From: a virus
Direction: 5' to 3' (one strand)
DNA length: 28,154 bases
Virus record (IMG/VR): IMGVR_UViG_3300031654_000019
Location: 1-28,154 of that record
The position numbers were made by a program, and so were the translations under genes. This document shows, piece by piece, positions 1 through 6,720 of the stretch (within the stretch, counting starts at the first letter, position 1; the number at the start of each line of letters is the position of its first letter). Below the pieces are notes generated by a model, which did not search any database, was not told where the DNA came from, and worked only from the letters and a program-made list of their open reading frames with translations.

Positions 1-2
1 TC

Positions 3-122
3 GAAGGCAGAATAATCATCCCCCCGACCGCCGGGATTTCCCTGCACGTGGTAGCTTCATCGGTCAACGAGGATTTCAACGTAGGCTTCGCCTGGCATGA
101 AGTCCAACTCGTTCTTCCCTGA
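3..122 (+). CDS. C-terminal end of a virion-type protein (5' end outside window)
   Basis: An open frame enters from the left edge and gives 39 residues before a TGA at 120-122. It ends in alternating hydrophobic strands with the pattern IIIPPTAGISL ... VNEDFNVGFAWHEV. That pattern, a proline-glycine turn followed by an 'N...V.F.W.E' strand, is common at the end of small beta-rich phage structural proteins (family knowledge, not searched). A capsid-associated or decoration protein is likely because fibre-like and head-tail connector genes follow. Too little is visible to name it. Confidence 0.5.
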   Translation, partial: EGRIIIPPTAGISLHVVASSVNEDFNVGFAWHEVQLVLP

Positions 123-130
123 GAATTAAA

Positions 131-153
131 GCCCGCCCTTCGGCAAGGCGGGC
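131..153 (+). terminator. GC-rich hairpin after the left-edge gene
   Basis: GCCCGCC and GGCGGGC form a perfect 7-bp stem around a 9-base loop, eight bases after the stop codon at 122. The run after it (ATCGTTCC) is only weakly T-rich, so it may be a weak terminator or an RNA-stabilising hairpin rather than a full intrinsic terminator. Confidence 0.5.
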
Positions 154-173
154 ATCGTTCCTCCTTTACAGTG

Positions 174-205
174 GAGGGGGTGGGGATAATAACCCCCACC
201 CCCTC
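174..205 (+). terminator. Perfect 12-bp G/C hairpin
   Basis: GAGGGGGTGGGG (174-185) pairs perfectly with CCCCACCCCCTC (194-205) around an 8-base loop. No T-run follows. A similar G4/G5 hairpin stands at 6679-6704 before the tail chaperone gene. It could be an attenuator or mRNA 3'-end stabiliser between head and fibre genes. It could also form G-rich structures. Confidence 0.55.
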
Positions 206-229
206 GTAATCTGGGGGTGAAAGAGATTT

Positions 230-376
230 ATGTCCAGATATATTAAAGAAATCGAGACGACCAGCCTGGAGCCGCCTGAGAATACCATGATAAAGCTGAA
301 GAAGACATCAAATAAAAGGAAGAAGGCAGCCAAGAATAAAGCAAATCTGGCCGGCCAAAGCGAGACGTCAGAATAA
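230..376 (+). CDS. Small basic protein, function unknown (48 aa)
   Basis: An ATG at 230 follows a GGGGGTGA ribosome site (212-219) and opens a 48-codon frame ending TAA at 374-376. The product is strongly basic, with Lys clusters in its second half (KLKKTSNKRKKAAKNKANL), no cysteines and no membrane segment. It lies between a hairpin and the long fibre gene and reads in the same direction. A nucleic-acid-binding or virion-core role is conceivable, but nothing in the sequence shows it. The reality of the gene rests on the ribosome site, the uninterrupted frame and the tight spacing. Confidence 0.45.
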   Translation: MSRYIKEIETTSLEPPENTMIKLKKTSNKRKKAAKNKANLAGQSETSE

Positions 377-429
377 AGTCGTGACGAAAACAGGTAAGCG
401 ATAGATATCACAGGCGATAAGAAGATAGC

Positions 430-2472
430 ATGGCTGAAATAACATACCCAGCAACTATAAAGACAGACTTTGAAAAGTTGAAGTGCGTCTATTCTCTGGT
501 TGAGCAGATGCGCCTTGAGCATAACAGCGTGGCAGAGGATTTTAGGGGCAGACTTGTATTAGAATCTGCACCTACGAATCCTGAAGAATACAAGAAAAAA
601 CAAGAACAAGGCTTTATTCCTACTTGGGTTCCCGAAGGCTTCATGGTTTCTGATACTCTCAACAATATTGTTTTGAAGGGCAAATTCAAAACCTACGCCC
701 AGATTTCCAAAGATAAGCTGAAGAAACTACTAGCTGAGCAGAACGAATTAAAGGAGAATATCAGGTGGGCTAAATATACTCCTGTGGAGTGGAAAGCCGT
801 AGGGCATCTTCCTGAGCAGACACAGGATGCGGTATATCATGCTCTATTCGGTGATAAAGAAGTAGAAAAGGTAAAGCCAACAAAAGCTACCTCACCCTTG
901 TTGGATGAACTTAAAGCACTTGACCTTGATAGCCTACCAGAAACTCTTGGTATTGACCCAGTGGAAGACTTCACTTCAGCAAGTTGGAAATACGGTGTGC
1001 CTCAATCTGACCCTGACTCTGAACTTACAGTTATAGCAAGCAAAGTGACCGTTACCACAATGGCAAGGTCGGAGGATGCCTTTTTCTATTCGGATAAAGA
1101 TTCAGGACACTTTAATGGCAATTTTGAGCACTTATTGGAAGGTTTTGTAGATTCAGGGAGTTCCAACTCTGCTGGAGTGATTATCTGGGCATTATCTGAT
1201 TCCACAGATTCATACCTAGACATAGTGGGTGCTAGTGGAGATTTAATCGGTCTCCAGATTGGAGCTGGAGGCGGGGATTTAAGCGGAAAATGTGTTACCT
1301 ATCTTAGAGAAGTTGATGGCGGAACTGAATACTATGATTTTAGTGCATTACCTCTTGAGGACGTTCTTCATTTCTTTGAAGTGGAACGGGATGAGGATAT
1401 TGCTGCTTATGGCACAGCTTATGTTTATATCTGTACTGGTGAACATTGGGACGATGGTGGTACTCAAATTGACACACTAACTTTAGCCCTTCATACATCA
1501 AAAAAGGACTTCCAGAATATTTACTCAATAATGGGTAAGACTAGCCCAACTGGTTTAGATTACGTTACTTGCTACATGCAGAACCTTGACTTGCAGGAGG
1601 GGGGAGCTGAAACCCAGACGATAAGCTCGGCGGGCAATATAGCATCGGCGGAGGCATTCGGTACACTGCAGGTGAATCTTAAAGCCGAGCCATCAGGGAT
1701 TGAATCAGGCGAGGCACTGGGGAGCCCGCAGGCGAATCTTAGAGCCGAACCATCGGGGATAGCTTCAGCGGAGGCACTGGGGAGCCCGCAGGCGAATCTC
1801 AATTTATCGGTAGTCGCCATAGCCTCCGGGGAAGCCTTCGGGACGACAGCCCTGAAAATCTACCTGTTGCCGTCAGCTATAGAAAGCGGGGAGGCTTTCG
1901 GCACGGCGAAAATCGGGGACGTACTGGGGCCAACGGGCATCGAGTCCGGGGAGGCCTTCGGGGATGTCGACATAGATTTCGAGCTCCTGATGACGGGGAT
2001 AGAATCGGCGGAGGCCTTCGGCACGTCTGCCCTGAAAATATATATCATTTCCGCTGGCATCGCCAGTGGGGAGGCGTTCGGCACGGCATTGCTCGGCAGC
2101 ATATTATCGCTCGCGGGCATCGTCTCAGAGGAGGCCTTCGGGGATATCGATATCCAGTTCCGCCTCCTGATGACCGGAATAGAGTCGGAGGAGGCCTTTG
2201 GCGATACCATAGTTTCGACTGGGGGCCAGACATTACTGCCGGAGGGCATTAGCAGCAGCGAGGCACTGGGGAGCCCGGCACTCGAATTGACAATCACGCC
2301 TTCAGGCATAGCATCGGCCGAGGCTTTCGGGAGCGTATTTCTACAGCTAATCAGGGGGATAACGACAGCACTTAAACTGCCCGGGCGTTCCGTAACCTTG
2401 AGTCTGCCGGGGCGGAGCAAGACAATCAAAATACCCGGGCGCAGCACCAATGTAAAAACATACACGGAATAA
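430..2472 (+). CDS. Fibre-like virion protein with twelve GI-S-EA-x-G motifs
   Basis: A 680-residue protein with four visible parts. Residues 1-165 are charged and helical. Residues ~185-400 are rich in short beta strands and aromatic/Gly residues and look like a lectin-type sandwich; no family is assigned. Residues 403-635 hold twelve copies of the motif [GAN]I-x-S-x-E-A-[FL]-G, one every ~20 residues, each followed by hydrophobic strands. Residues ~645-672 hold three LPGRS/IPGRS copies. Repeats of this kind occur in phage structural proteins (established), usually with unknown role. The gene lies between the capsid side and the head-tail connectors, so a head fibre or decoration protein is as likely as a tail fibre. 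The first ~1.2 kb is visibly more AT-rich than the repeat part, which suggests a mosaic origin. The ribosome site is weak (AAGAAG upstream of ATG 430). Confidence 0.7.
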   Translation: MAEITYPATIKTDFEKLKCVYSLVEQMRLEHNSVAEDFRGRLVLESAPTNPEEYKKKQEQGFIPTWVPEGFMVSDTLNNIVLKGKFKTYAQISKDKLKKLLAEQNELKENIRWAKYTPVEWKAVGHLPEQTQDAVYHALFGDKEVEKVKPTKATSPLLDELKALDLDSLPETLGIDPVEDFTSASWKYGVPQSDPDSELTVIASKVTVTTMARSEDAFFYSDKDSGHFNGNFEHLLEGFVDSGSSNSAGVIIWALSDSTDSYLDIVGASGDLIGLQIGAGGGDLSGKCVTYLREVDGGTEYYDFSALPLEDVLHFFEVERDEDIAAYGTAYVYICTGEHWDDGGTQIDTLTLALHTSKKDFQNIYSIMGKTSPTGLDYVTCYMQNLDLQEGGAETQTISSAGNIASAEAFGTLQVNLKAEPSGIESGEALGSPQANLRAEPSGIASAEALGSPQANLNLSVVAIASGEAFGTTALKIYLLPSAIESGEAFGTAKIGDVLGPTGIESGEAFGDVDIDFELLMTGIESAEAFGTSALKIYIISAGIASGEAFGTALLGSILSLAGIVSEEAFGDIDIQFRLLMTGIESEEAFGDTIVSTGGQTLLPEGISSSEALGSPALELTITPSGIASAEAFGSVFLQLIRGITTALKLPGRSVTLSLPGRSKTIKIPGRSTNVKTYTE

Positions 2473-2492
2473 TTATCAATCGGAGGTGAAAT

Positions 2493-2903
2493 ATGGCCAA
2501 TGCTTTATACGCGAAAGGGAGGGAGCACTTCCTCGACGGCAGCCTGGACTGGGACACGCAGGATATCAGGTTCGTGTTCACTGACCATGACGACGATACG
2601 CCGGTGCCGGCTACCGATAACGACCTTGATGATATCGATGATGCCAGCGCCACGGTAGCCACCAGCGATGCATTGAGCTCGAAGACAGTGACCGACGGCG
2701 TGGCCGATGCCGCCGATGAGACGGTCTCGACGGTGAGCGGCGACCAGTTCGAGAGCATCAACCTTTACTACCATACCGGCACGGCGTCGACATCCCTGCT
2801 CATCGCCTATCTCGACACGGTGACGGGTCTGCCCTGCACGCCCAATGGCGGGGATATTACCGTGCAGTGGGACTCCGGGGCGAACAAGATTTTCAAGTTA
2901 TAG
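2493..2903 (+). CDS. Phage structural protein, conserved type of unknown role (136 aa)
   Basis: The start at 2493 follows a clear GGAGGTG site. The protein begins MANALYAKGREHFLDG and ends with a strand-rich part containing LIAYLDTVTGLPCTPNGGD and VQWDSGANKIFKL. I recognise this beginning and ending as typical of a small beta-rich phage protein found near capsid and tail genes (recall of the family, no search). It is acidic, with many Asp in residues 30-60, and lacks membrane segments. Its position in the fibre cassette suggests a virion decoration or spike role. The exact function is unknown. Confidence 0.65.
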   Translation: MANALYAKGREHFLDGSLDWDTQDIRFVFTDHDDDTPVPATDNDLDDIDDASATVATSDALSSKTVTDGVADAADETVSTVSGDQFESINLYYHTGTASTSLLIAYLDTVTGLPCTPNGGDITVQWDSGANKIFKL

Positions 2904-2910
2904 GAGAGGT

Positions 2911-3297
2911 ATGGTCGAGATATTAAAGTCGAAAATATCTAAGATGACCGTTAGCCGGGATGGGCTTGACGTGGTAATCGTGAAAAATGGGCAGAGAATA
3001 TGCGAGCTTCCCTGGGACGCCGCCCTGATGCTGGCCGATGCCATCAAGGTACAGGCCCGCCGCATCGAGGAGTGGGTGAAGGCGGACCAGGTAGTCAATG
3101 ACCAGGCCTTCGTCATGCGGAAGGGGTTGCCCTTCGGTCTGACGAGCAACCCGATGATAATCAGCGAGGCCAAGAAGGAAGCGGCGCATAATCCGCAATT
3201 GAGAAGATATATTCCCCATGTTCCCACGGGCATCAGGAGCCGGGAGGCTCTGGGGACGCCCAGATTGATAAAGCATAGGAGGTCGAAACATGAATAA
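2911..3297 (+). CDS. Unknown virion-cassette protein ending in a GI-S-EA-x-G motif (128 aa)
   Basis: The start is taken at ATG 2911 because TAGGAGAGG directly precedes it and the upstream gene stops at 2903; an in-frame ATG at 2845 would run through that gene. The first half looks like a small mixed alpha/beta unit (VEILKSKISKMTVSRDG, then GQRICELPWDAALMLADAIK). Residues 107-117 are GIRSREALGTP, a single copy of the motif repeated twelve times in the protein encoded at 430-2472. The C-terminus is basic. The shared motif suggests physical association with that fibre-like protein, which is an inference. Confidence 0.6.
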   Translation: MVEILKSKISKMTVSRDGLDVVIVKNGQRICELPWDAALMLADAIKVQARRIEEWVKADQVVNDQAFVMRKGLPFGLTSNPMIISEAKKEAAHNPQLRRYIPHVPTGIRSREALGTPRLIKHRRSKHE

Positions 3298-3550
3298 ATA
3301 TGAAGATATGACCATCGAGCAGCTGGAGGAAATAAACAATAAGATGGGGGCCAAGCGGCTGGAGATTAAGGGGGAGCAGAGCAAGGTCGTGGCGGTCCTC
3401 GATGCCAAGAAGACTGAGAAGAAGGCTGCCGAAAAGCTGGCCGCCATGACCGATAACGAAAAGAAGGCACTTGCCCGGGTGATAGAAGCCGAGGGGATAG
3501 AGTCGGCGGAGGCGGTGGGCGAACCCGGGGGATTAGCCGTCGGGGAGTGA
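3290..3550 (+). CDS. Small helical protein ending in the GI-S-EA-x-G motif (86 aa)
   Basis: It overlaps the upstream gene by 8 bases (ATGAATAA at 3290-3297) and has an AGGAGG site inside that gene. Residues 1-66 are highly charged with heptad-like spacing (Lys/Glu/Ala-rich), a likely coiled coil. Residues 69-79 are GIESAEAVGEP, the third occurrence of the shared motif in this cassette. A short tail GGLAVGE follows. It may be a small helical adaptor carrying a docking tag. No family is recognised. Confidence 0.6.
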   Translation: MNKYEDMTIEQLEEINNKMGAKRLEIKGEQSKVVAVLDAKKTEKKAAEKLAAMTDNEKKALARVIEAEGIESAEAVGEPGGLAVGE

Positions 3551-3551
3551 T

Positions 3552-3866
3552 ATGCAGGAAGTTATCACGCCGCAGGGTGACTACGGGCATTATCTATATT
3601 TCACATTCCAGGACGCGGACGGCGATGCCGTTATTATCACCGGTTACACGATGATACTGAAGCTATGGCGCCCGGCCACGCCGGGTACCCTTTTCATGGA
3701 AGAGGAATGTGAGATTATCGATGGTGCCTCCGGGACTCTGAAATATCTCGTTCAGGATGGCGATTTCGATGACGCTTTGACATATGTCGGTGAGGTCGAG
3801 AAAACATCCGGCAGTGTTGTCGAGAGCAGTATGCCCGTGAGAGTAATCGTGACGGAGAGTGGATGA
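3552..3866 (+). CDS. BppU N-terminal-domain-like protein (104 aa)
   Basis: The start is one base after the previous stop (TGATATG). The strand order matches the small Ig-like domain found at the N-terminus of lactococcal baseplate protein BppU and related phage proteins. It opens with tyrosine/phenylalanine strands (HYLYFTFQDADG), has a central MILKLWRP strand, then C-E-I-D-G-ASGTLKY, and ends 'D..Y.GEVE' before a final strand. The whole gene is a single such domain without a fibre attached. It sits directly upstream of the head-tail connector, not near the baseplate genes. Assignment is by pattern only. Confidence 0.5.
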   Translation: MQEVITPQGDYGHYLYFTFQDADGDAVIITGYTMILKLWRPATPGTLFMEEECEIIDGASGTLKYLVQDGDFDDALTYVGEVEKTSGSVVESSMPVRVIVTESG

Positions 3867-4612
3867 TGGCACTGAAGATAAAGACGGAACCAATAGCCGA
3901 GCCTTTATCATTATTCGAGGTCAAGGACCACCTGCGCCTCGATCATGATGAACATACCGAGGACGACCTACTCAAAACGACGATAATACCGGCGGCGCGG
4001 CGTTATGCTGAATATGTCCTGGCGTGGCGGTCTTTTATTACGCAGACATGGGAACTCTGGTTGGACGCATGGCCGGATAAAAATTATATCAAACTGCCGA
4101 TGCCGCCGGTGCAGGAGCCGGTGGTCACCGCGGGGGACTTTGTGACGGGGATGGTATACCGCATTCTGACAGTGGGGGCGACTAACTTTATTGCCATCGG
4201 GGCGGCATCGAACACAATCGGCGTAATTTTTACAGCTACAGGCGCTGGTAGCGGGACGGGCACTGCCACGGCTTCCGGCATCATCAAGTATTACGGCACG
4301 GATGACACGGAATATTTCCTCGACGGCAGCTATTATGCGATTGATAAAGAAGACCAGTATGCGCCGAAGGTCTATTTAAAATATGGCCAGTCCTGGCCGG
4401 GCATTACACTGCGTCCTTATAATGGTATCTGCGTAACATTCGTGGCTGGTTATGGCGATAGTGGCTATGACGTGCCGCAGAATTTCAGGCAGGGATTACT
4501 GCTCTTAATCGGGCACTTTTACGAGCACCGCGAAGAGGTAATTACCGGGACTATAGTCGCAGAAGTACCGATGGCGGCCAAGGCATTGATTTGTGCCGAG
4601 AAGGCATATTAG
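3863..4612 (+). CDS. Head-tail connector protein (gp6-like), with an inserted Gly/Thr-rich domain
   Basis: The N-terminus (EPLSLFEVKDHLRLDHDEHTEDDLL, IIPAARRYAEYVLAWRSFI) and the TWELWLDAWP...IKLPMPPVQ segment are characteristic of the phage gp6-like/HK97-type connector that sits under the portal. The 'Y.D....YFLDGSYYAIDKE' and C-terminal helical part (NFRQGLLLLIGHFYEHRE) complete the fold. The family is usually shorter. Residues ~89-139 (nt ~4127-4279) form an extra block with 'FVTGMVYRI...GATNF.AIGA..N..G..FTATGAGSGTGTA', a small domain otherwise familiar from tail fibre proteins. Two ATGs (3863, 3866) overlap the preceding stop; either could start translation. Confidence 0.8.
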   Translation: MMALKIKTEPIAEPLSLFEVKDHLRLDHDEHTEDDLLKTTIIPAARRYAEYVLAWRSFITQTWELWLDAWPDKNYIKLPMPPVQEPVVTAGDFVTGMVYRILTVGATNFIAIGAASNTIGVIFTATGAGSGTGTATASGIIKYYGTDDTEYFLDGSYYAIDKEDQYAPKVYLKYGQSWPGITLRPYNGICVTFVAGYGDSGYDVPQNFRQGLLLLIGHFYEHREEVITGTIVAEVPMAAKALICAEKAY

Positions 4613-4933
4613 ATGAGAGCCGGCGAGTTGAGACACCAGGTTACGTTGCAGAGCCCGACGCAAGCCCGCAATGCGTTTAACGAAATGGAGACGACCTGGA
4701 CGGATGTGGCCACGGTCTGGGCGGCTATAGAGTGGCGCAGCGGGCGGCGCTACCTGGAGGCCGCGCAGCTCAATGCCGAGGTGCAGGGGGTCATCCGGAT
4801 ACGCTATCGCTCGGGCGTGCAGCCGTACTGGCGTTTCAAGTTTGGTGACCGCTATATCAGCATACTTTCGATGACCAATATCTATGAGCGCAACCGGGAG
4901 ATTCAATTCAACTGCAAGGAAGCGCAGGATTAA
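4613..4933 (+). CDS. Phage head-tail adaptor / head closure protein
   Basis: The product is 106 residues and begins MRAGELRHQVTLQSPTQARN, the standard opening of the SPP1 gp16-type head-tail adaptor family. It continues with the family strands (TWTDVATVWAAIEW..GRRYLEA), the 'R.RYR.G..P..RF.FGDR.ISIL' barrel segment and 'NREIQFNCKE' at the end. It lies immediately after the connector with no intergenic base and directly before the gp10-like gene, the normal order in long-tailed phages. The protein closes the head after DNA packaging and forms the tail attachment site. Confidence 0.85.
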   Translation: MRAGELRHQVTLQSPTQARNAFNEMETTWTDVATVWAAIEWRSGRRYLEAAQLNAEVQGVIRIRYRSGVQPYWRFKFGDRYISILSMTNIYERNREIQFNCKEAQD

Positions 4934-5331
4934 TGAAACCATCCATCTATCTCAAAGGCATCGATGAGCTGGAGCGAAAGACTAACCAGATACTTAAAGA
5001 GGTCAGCAAGGAAAAGCGGCAGATATTGGTCAATGCCGCCCGCTATATCAGGGATGGTATCAAACAAAACATAAAGTCCCAGTTCGATAAAAAAACGGGC
5101 AATCTTCTGGGTTCGCCTTATGCTGTCGCCTATCCGGAGACGACCAGGTCCATGGCGATGGCCTTTGCCGGCATCCGCCCCAGGAAGGCGCCCCACGCGC
5201 ACCTGCATGAATATGGGACAGTAAATATGCCAGCGCGTCCCTTTGTCCGCCTGGCCATCGATGAGAGGAAGGGCCCGGCGCTGGATATGATTAAGGTCGG
5301 GCTGGGGAAAACGATAGAGGGGGCGATATAG
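4933..5331 (+). CDS. HK97 gp10-like tail component
   Basis: The 132-residue protein shows the pattern of the HK97 gp10 family: a GIDELERKTNQILKE N-terminal helix, an Ala/Arg-rich helix, then 'KTGNLLGS', 'HAHLHEYGT' and 'MPARPFVRLAID'. The HxHEYGT...PARPF signature is the best landmark. The ATG overlaps the previous stop (TAATGA). The family acts in tail completion or joining during virion assembly. Confidence 0.85.
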   Translation: MKPSIYLKGIDELERKTNQILKEVSKEKRQILVNAARYIRDGIKQNIKSQFDKKTGNLLGSPYAVAYPETTRSMAMAFAGIRPRKAPHAHLHEYGTVNMPARPFVRLAIDERKGPALDMIKVGLGKTIEGAI

Positions 5332-5730
5332 ATGCTCATCGAGACGGCCTTAATGACCTATCTGCTGGCGCAGAGCGGCATCACCGATTTGGTCAGCATG
5401 CGGATTCATTTCGTCATCGCGCCCCAGGCAGTCGCCAAGCCCTATATTATCATCACCAAGATAGACTCGCCACGTGACCATTCGCATGACGGCGGTACCG
5501 GTCTAGCCAATCCCCGCTTTCAACTCTCCATCTTCGCCACGAAATACGGTGACGCCAAGAACATCGCCGCCGCGGTGCAGTCGGCCCTGCAGGGCTATAC
5601 CGGGACGATGGGCGGCGCTGGGGGAGTCTATGTCACGGCTGTTACCTATGAAGATGAAAACGATTTCTATGAAAATGAGACGGGGCTATTTCATGTTGCC
5701 GTTGATTATAAGATGTGGCACGAGGAGTAA
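5332..5730 (+). CDS. DUF3168 tail completion / terminator protein
   Basis: The product is 132 residues and follows the gp10-like stop directly (TAGATG). It matches the DUF3168 layout: an N-terminal helix LIETALMTYLLAQSGITDLVS, 'RIHFVIAPQAVAKPYIIITKI', an 'F.LSIFA' strand with a helix 'DAKNIAAAVQSALQGY', and a final strand 'GLFHVAVDYKMWHEE'. Proteins of this family cap the tail tube and join it to the head. The position just upstream of the major tail protein agrees. Confidence 0.8.
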   Translation: MLIETALMTYLLAQSGITDLVSMRIHFVIAPQAVAKPYIIITKIDSPRDHSHDGGTGLANPRFQLSIFATKYGDAKNIAAAVQSALQGYTGTMGGAGGVYVTAVTYEDENDFYENETGLFHVAVDYKMWHEE

Positions 5731-5732
5731 GG

Positions 5733-5933
5733 ATGTATCAACCCTGCCCGAAATGTGAGACCACAGGCAAGGTAAAAAAAGAGGCGCCGGTGGCCAGGGG
5801 AGTCATGGGGGAGGTCGAGGAAGATTGCGACCTCTGCGAGGGTACCGGCTGGCTTGATGTGGATTTAATGCCGCAGGTAATAGAGCGGCTTGATAGGATA
5901 ATCGGATTACTCGAAAAAAATAACAGGAGGTAA
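5733..5933 (+). CDS. Small zinc-finger protein in the tail module (66 aa)
   Basis: The start ATG 5733 is set by GAGGAGTAAGG just upstream, which overlaps the end of the DUF3168 gene. Two cysteine pairs (CPKC at residues 5-8 and CDLC about 30 residues later), each followed by a 'TG' turn (ETTGK, EGTGW), resemble half of a DnaJ-type zinc ribbon. A short helix (VIERLDRIIGLLEKNN) ends the protein. It lies between tail completion and major tail genes and probably binds zinc. Whether it acts in tail assembly or gene control cannot be told. Confidence 0.65.
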   Translation: MYQPCPKCETTGKVKKEAPVARGVMGEVEEDCDLCEGTGWLDVDLMPQVIERLDRIIGLLEKNNRR

Positions 5934-5938
5934 GTAAC

Positions 5939-6655
5939 ATGGCAACAGGAGGTTATCTAGGCTACACGACTATTCTGAAATGGAACGGGACGGCTATCGC
6001 GGAAATCAAGGGTGATATACCCCATCCGACAATTACCGCGGATGATGTGGATTTCACCAACCGCGATTCAGCGAGCCAGTGGGATGAATCCAAATCCGGC
6101 ATGAAACACGGCGGGGAGATTACCATCGAGGGCAATTACCTGCCCGGCGATTCCGCGCAGGCGGCCGCCATTGCCGATTTCCTCTCCGGTACTGAGCGGG
6201 AAGTCATCATCGAAGACACGACTGCGGGTTTCAGCTGGACATTCCAGGCCTGGGTCAAAACTCGGGGCGGTGCTTCGCCTGACAAGAATGGGCCCATATC
6301 TTTCAGCCTGACGCTGAAAATAACAGGTGAACCTGTCTATGCGGCCACGGCCTCGACCGGTCTGACGACCCCGTTCTTCTCCATCAGCGAAAGCGCTGTG
6401 GTTGTCCCGGATGAAGCTGGAGACGCTTACGAGTATGTCGCCACGGTCCTGACCGGTGTAACATCGGTCACCGTCACCCCGACGGCCTCCGCGGGCGTCA
6501 TCACCGTCGATGGGAATGTGGTGGCCACCGGAGAAGCATCCAGCGCCATCACGCTCGGCGACGCCGGAACCGTGACGGAAATCACCATCGTGGTCAAAGA
6601 GACCGGCAAGACCGCCAAGACCTATACCATCTGGCTGGCCAGGGCGGCATCCTAA
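5939..6655 (+). CDS. Major tail tube protein with C-terminal cadherin-like domain
   Basis: Residues 1-~140 have the tail-tube pattern: a Gly-rich opening, TTILKWNGTAIAEIKGD, 'DVDFTNRDSASQWDES..GMKHGGEITIEGNY' and later 'ISFSLTLKITG'. Residues ~148-238 form a second unit with 'V..PDEAGDAYEYVATVLTGVTSVTVTPT..AGVITVDG' and 'TEITIVVKETGKTAKTYTIWLAR', the signature of the cadherin-like beta-sandwich family. Added Ig-like domains on tail tubes project outward and may bind cell-surface sugars (family knowledge). GGAGG at 5928-5932 precedes ATG 5939. A hairpin at 6679-6704 follows, fitting high and separately tuned expression. Confidence 0.8.
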   Translation: MATGGYLGYTTILKWNGTAIAEIKGDIPHPTITADDVDFTNRDSASQWDESKSGMKHGGEITIEGNYLPGDSAQAAAIADFLSGTEREVIIEDTTAGFSWTFQAWVKTRGGASPDKNGPISFSLTLKITGEPVYAATASTGLTTPFFSISESAVVVPDEAGDAYEYVATVLTGVTSVTVTPTASAGVITVDGNVVATGEASSAITLGDAGTVTEITIVVKETGKTAKTYTIWLARAAS

Positions 6656-6678
6656 CCGGATAAAACTAGAGCGAGACT

Positions 6679-6704
6679 GGGGTCGGGGGATTCTCCCCCA
6701 CCCC
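6679..6704 (+). terminator. Hairpin between major tail protein and tail chaperone genes
   Basis: GGGGT (6679-6683) and GGGGGA (6685-6690) pair with TCCCCC (6694-6699) and ACCCC (6700-6704), with one bulged C and a 3-base loop. Only TTCTATTT follows, so read-through is likely. It probably lowers chaperone expression relative to the abundant tube protein. Confidence 0.5.
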
Positions 6705-6720
6705 TTCTATTTAAGGAGGC

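Noticed and set aside
1572-2465. Long minus-strand open frames under the motif repeats
   Set aside because: They mirror the GC-rich repeat codons of the plus gene, have no ribosome sites, and give low-complexity Pro/Ser/Ala chains.
2845-2910. Longer start for the 2911 gene
   Set aside because: It would overlap the end of the 2493-2903 gene and lacks a ribosome site; ATG 2911 has a good one.
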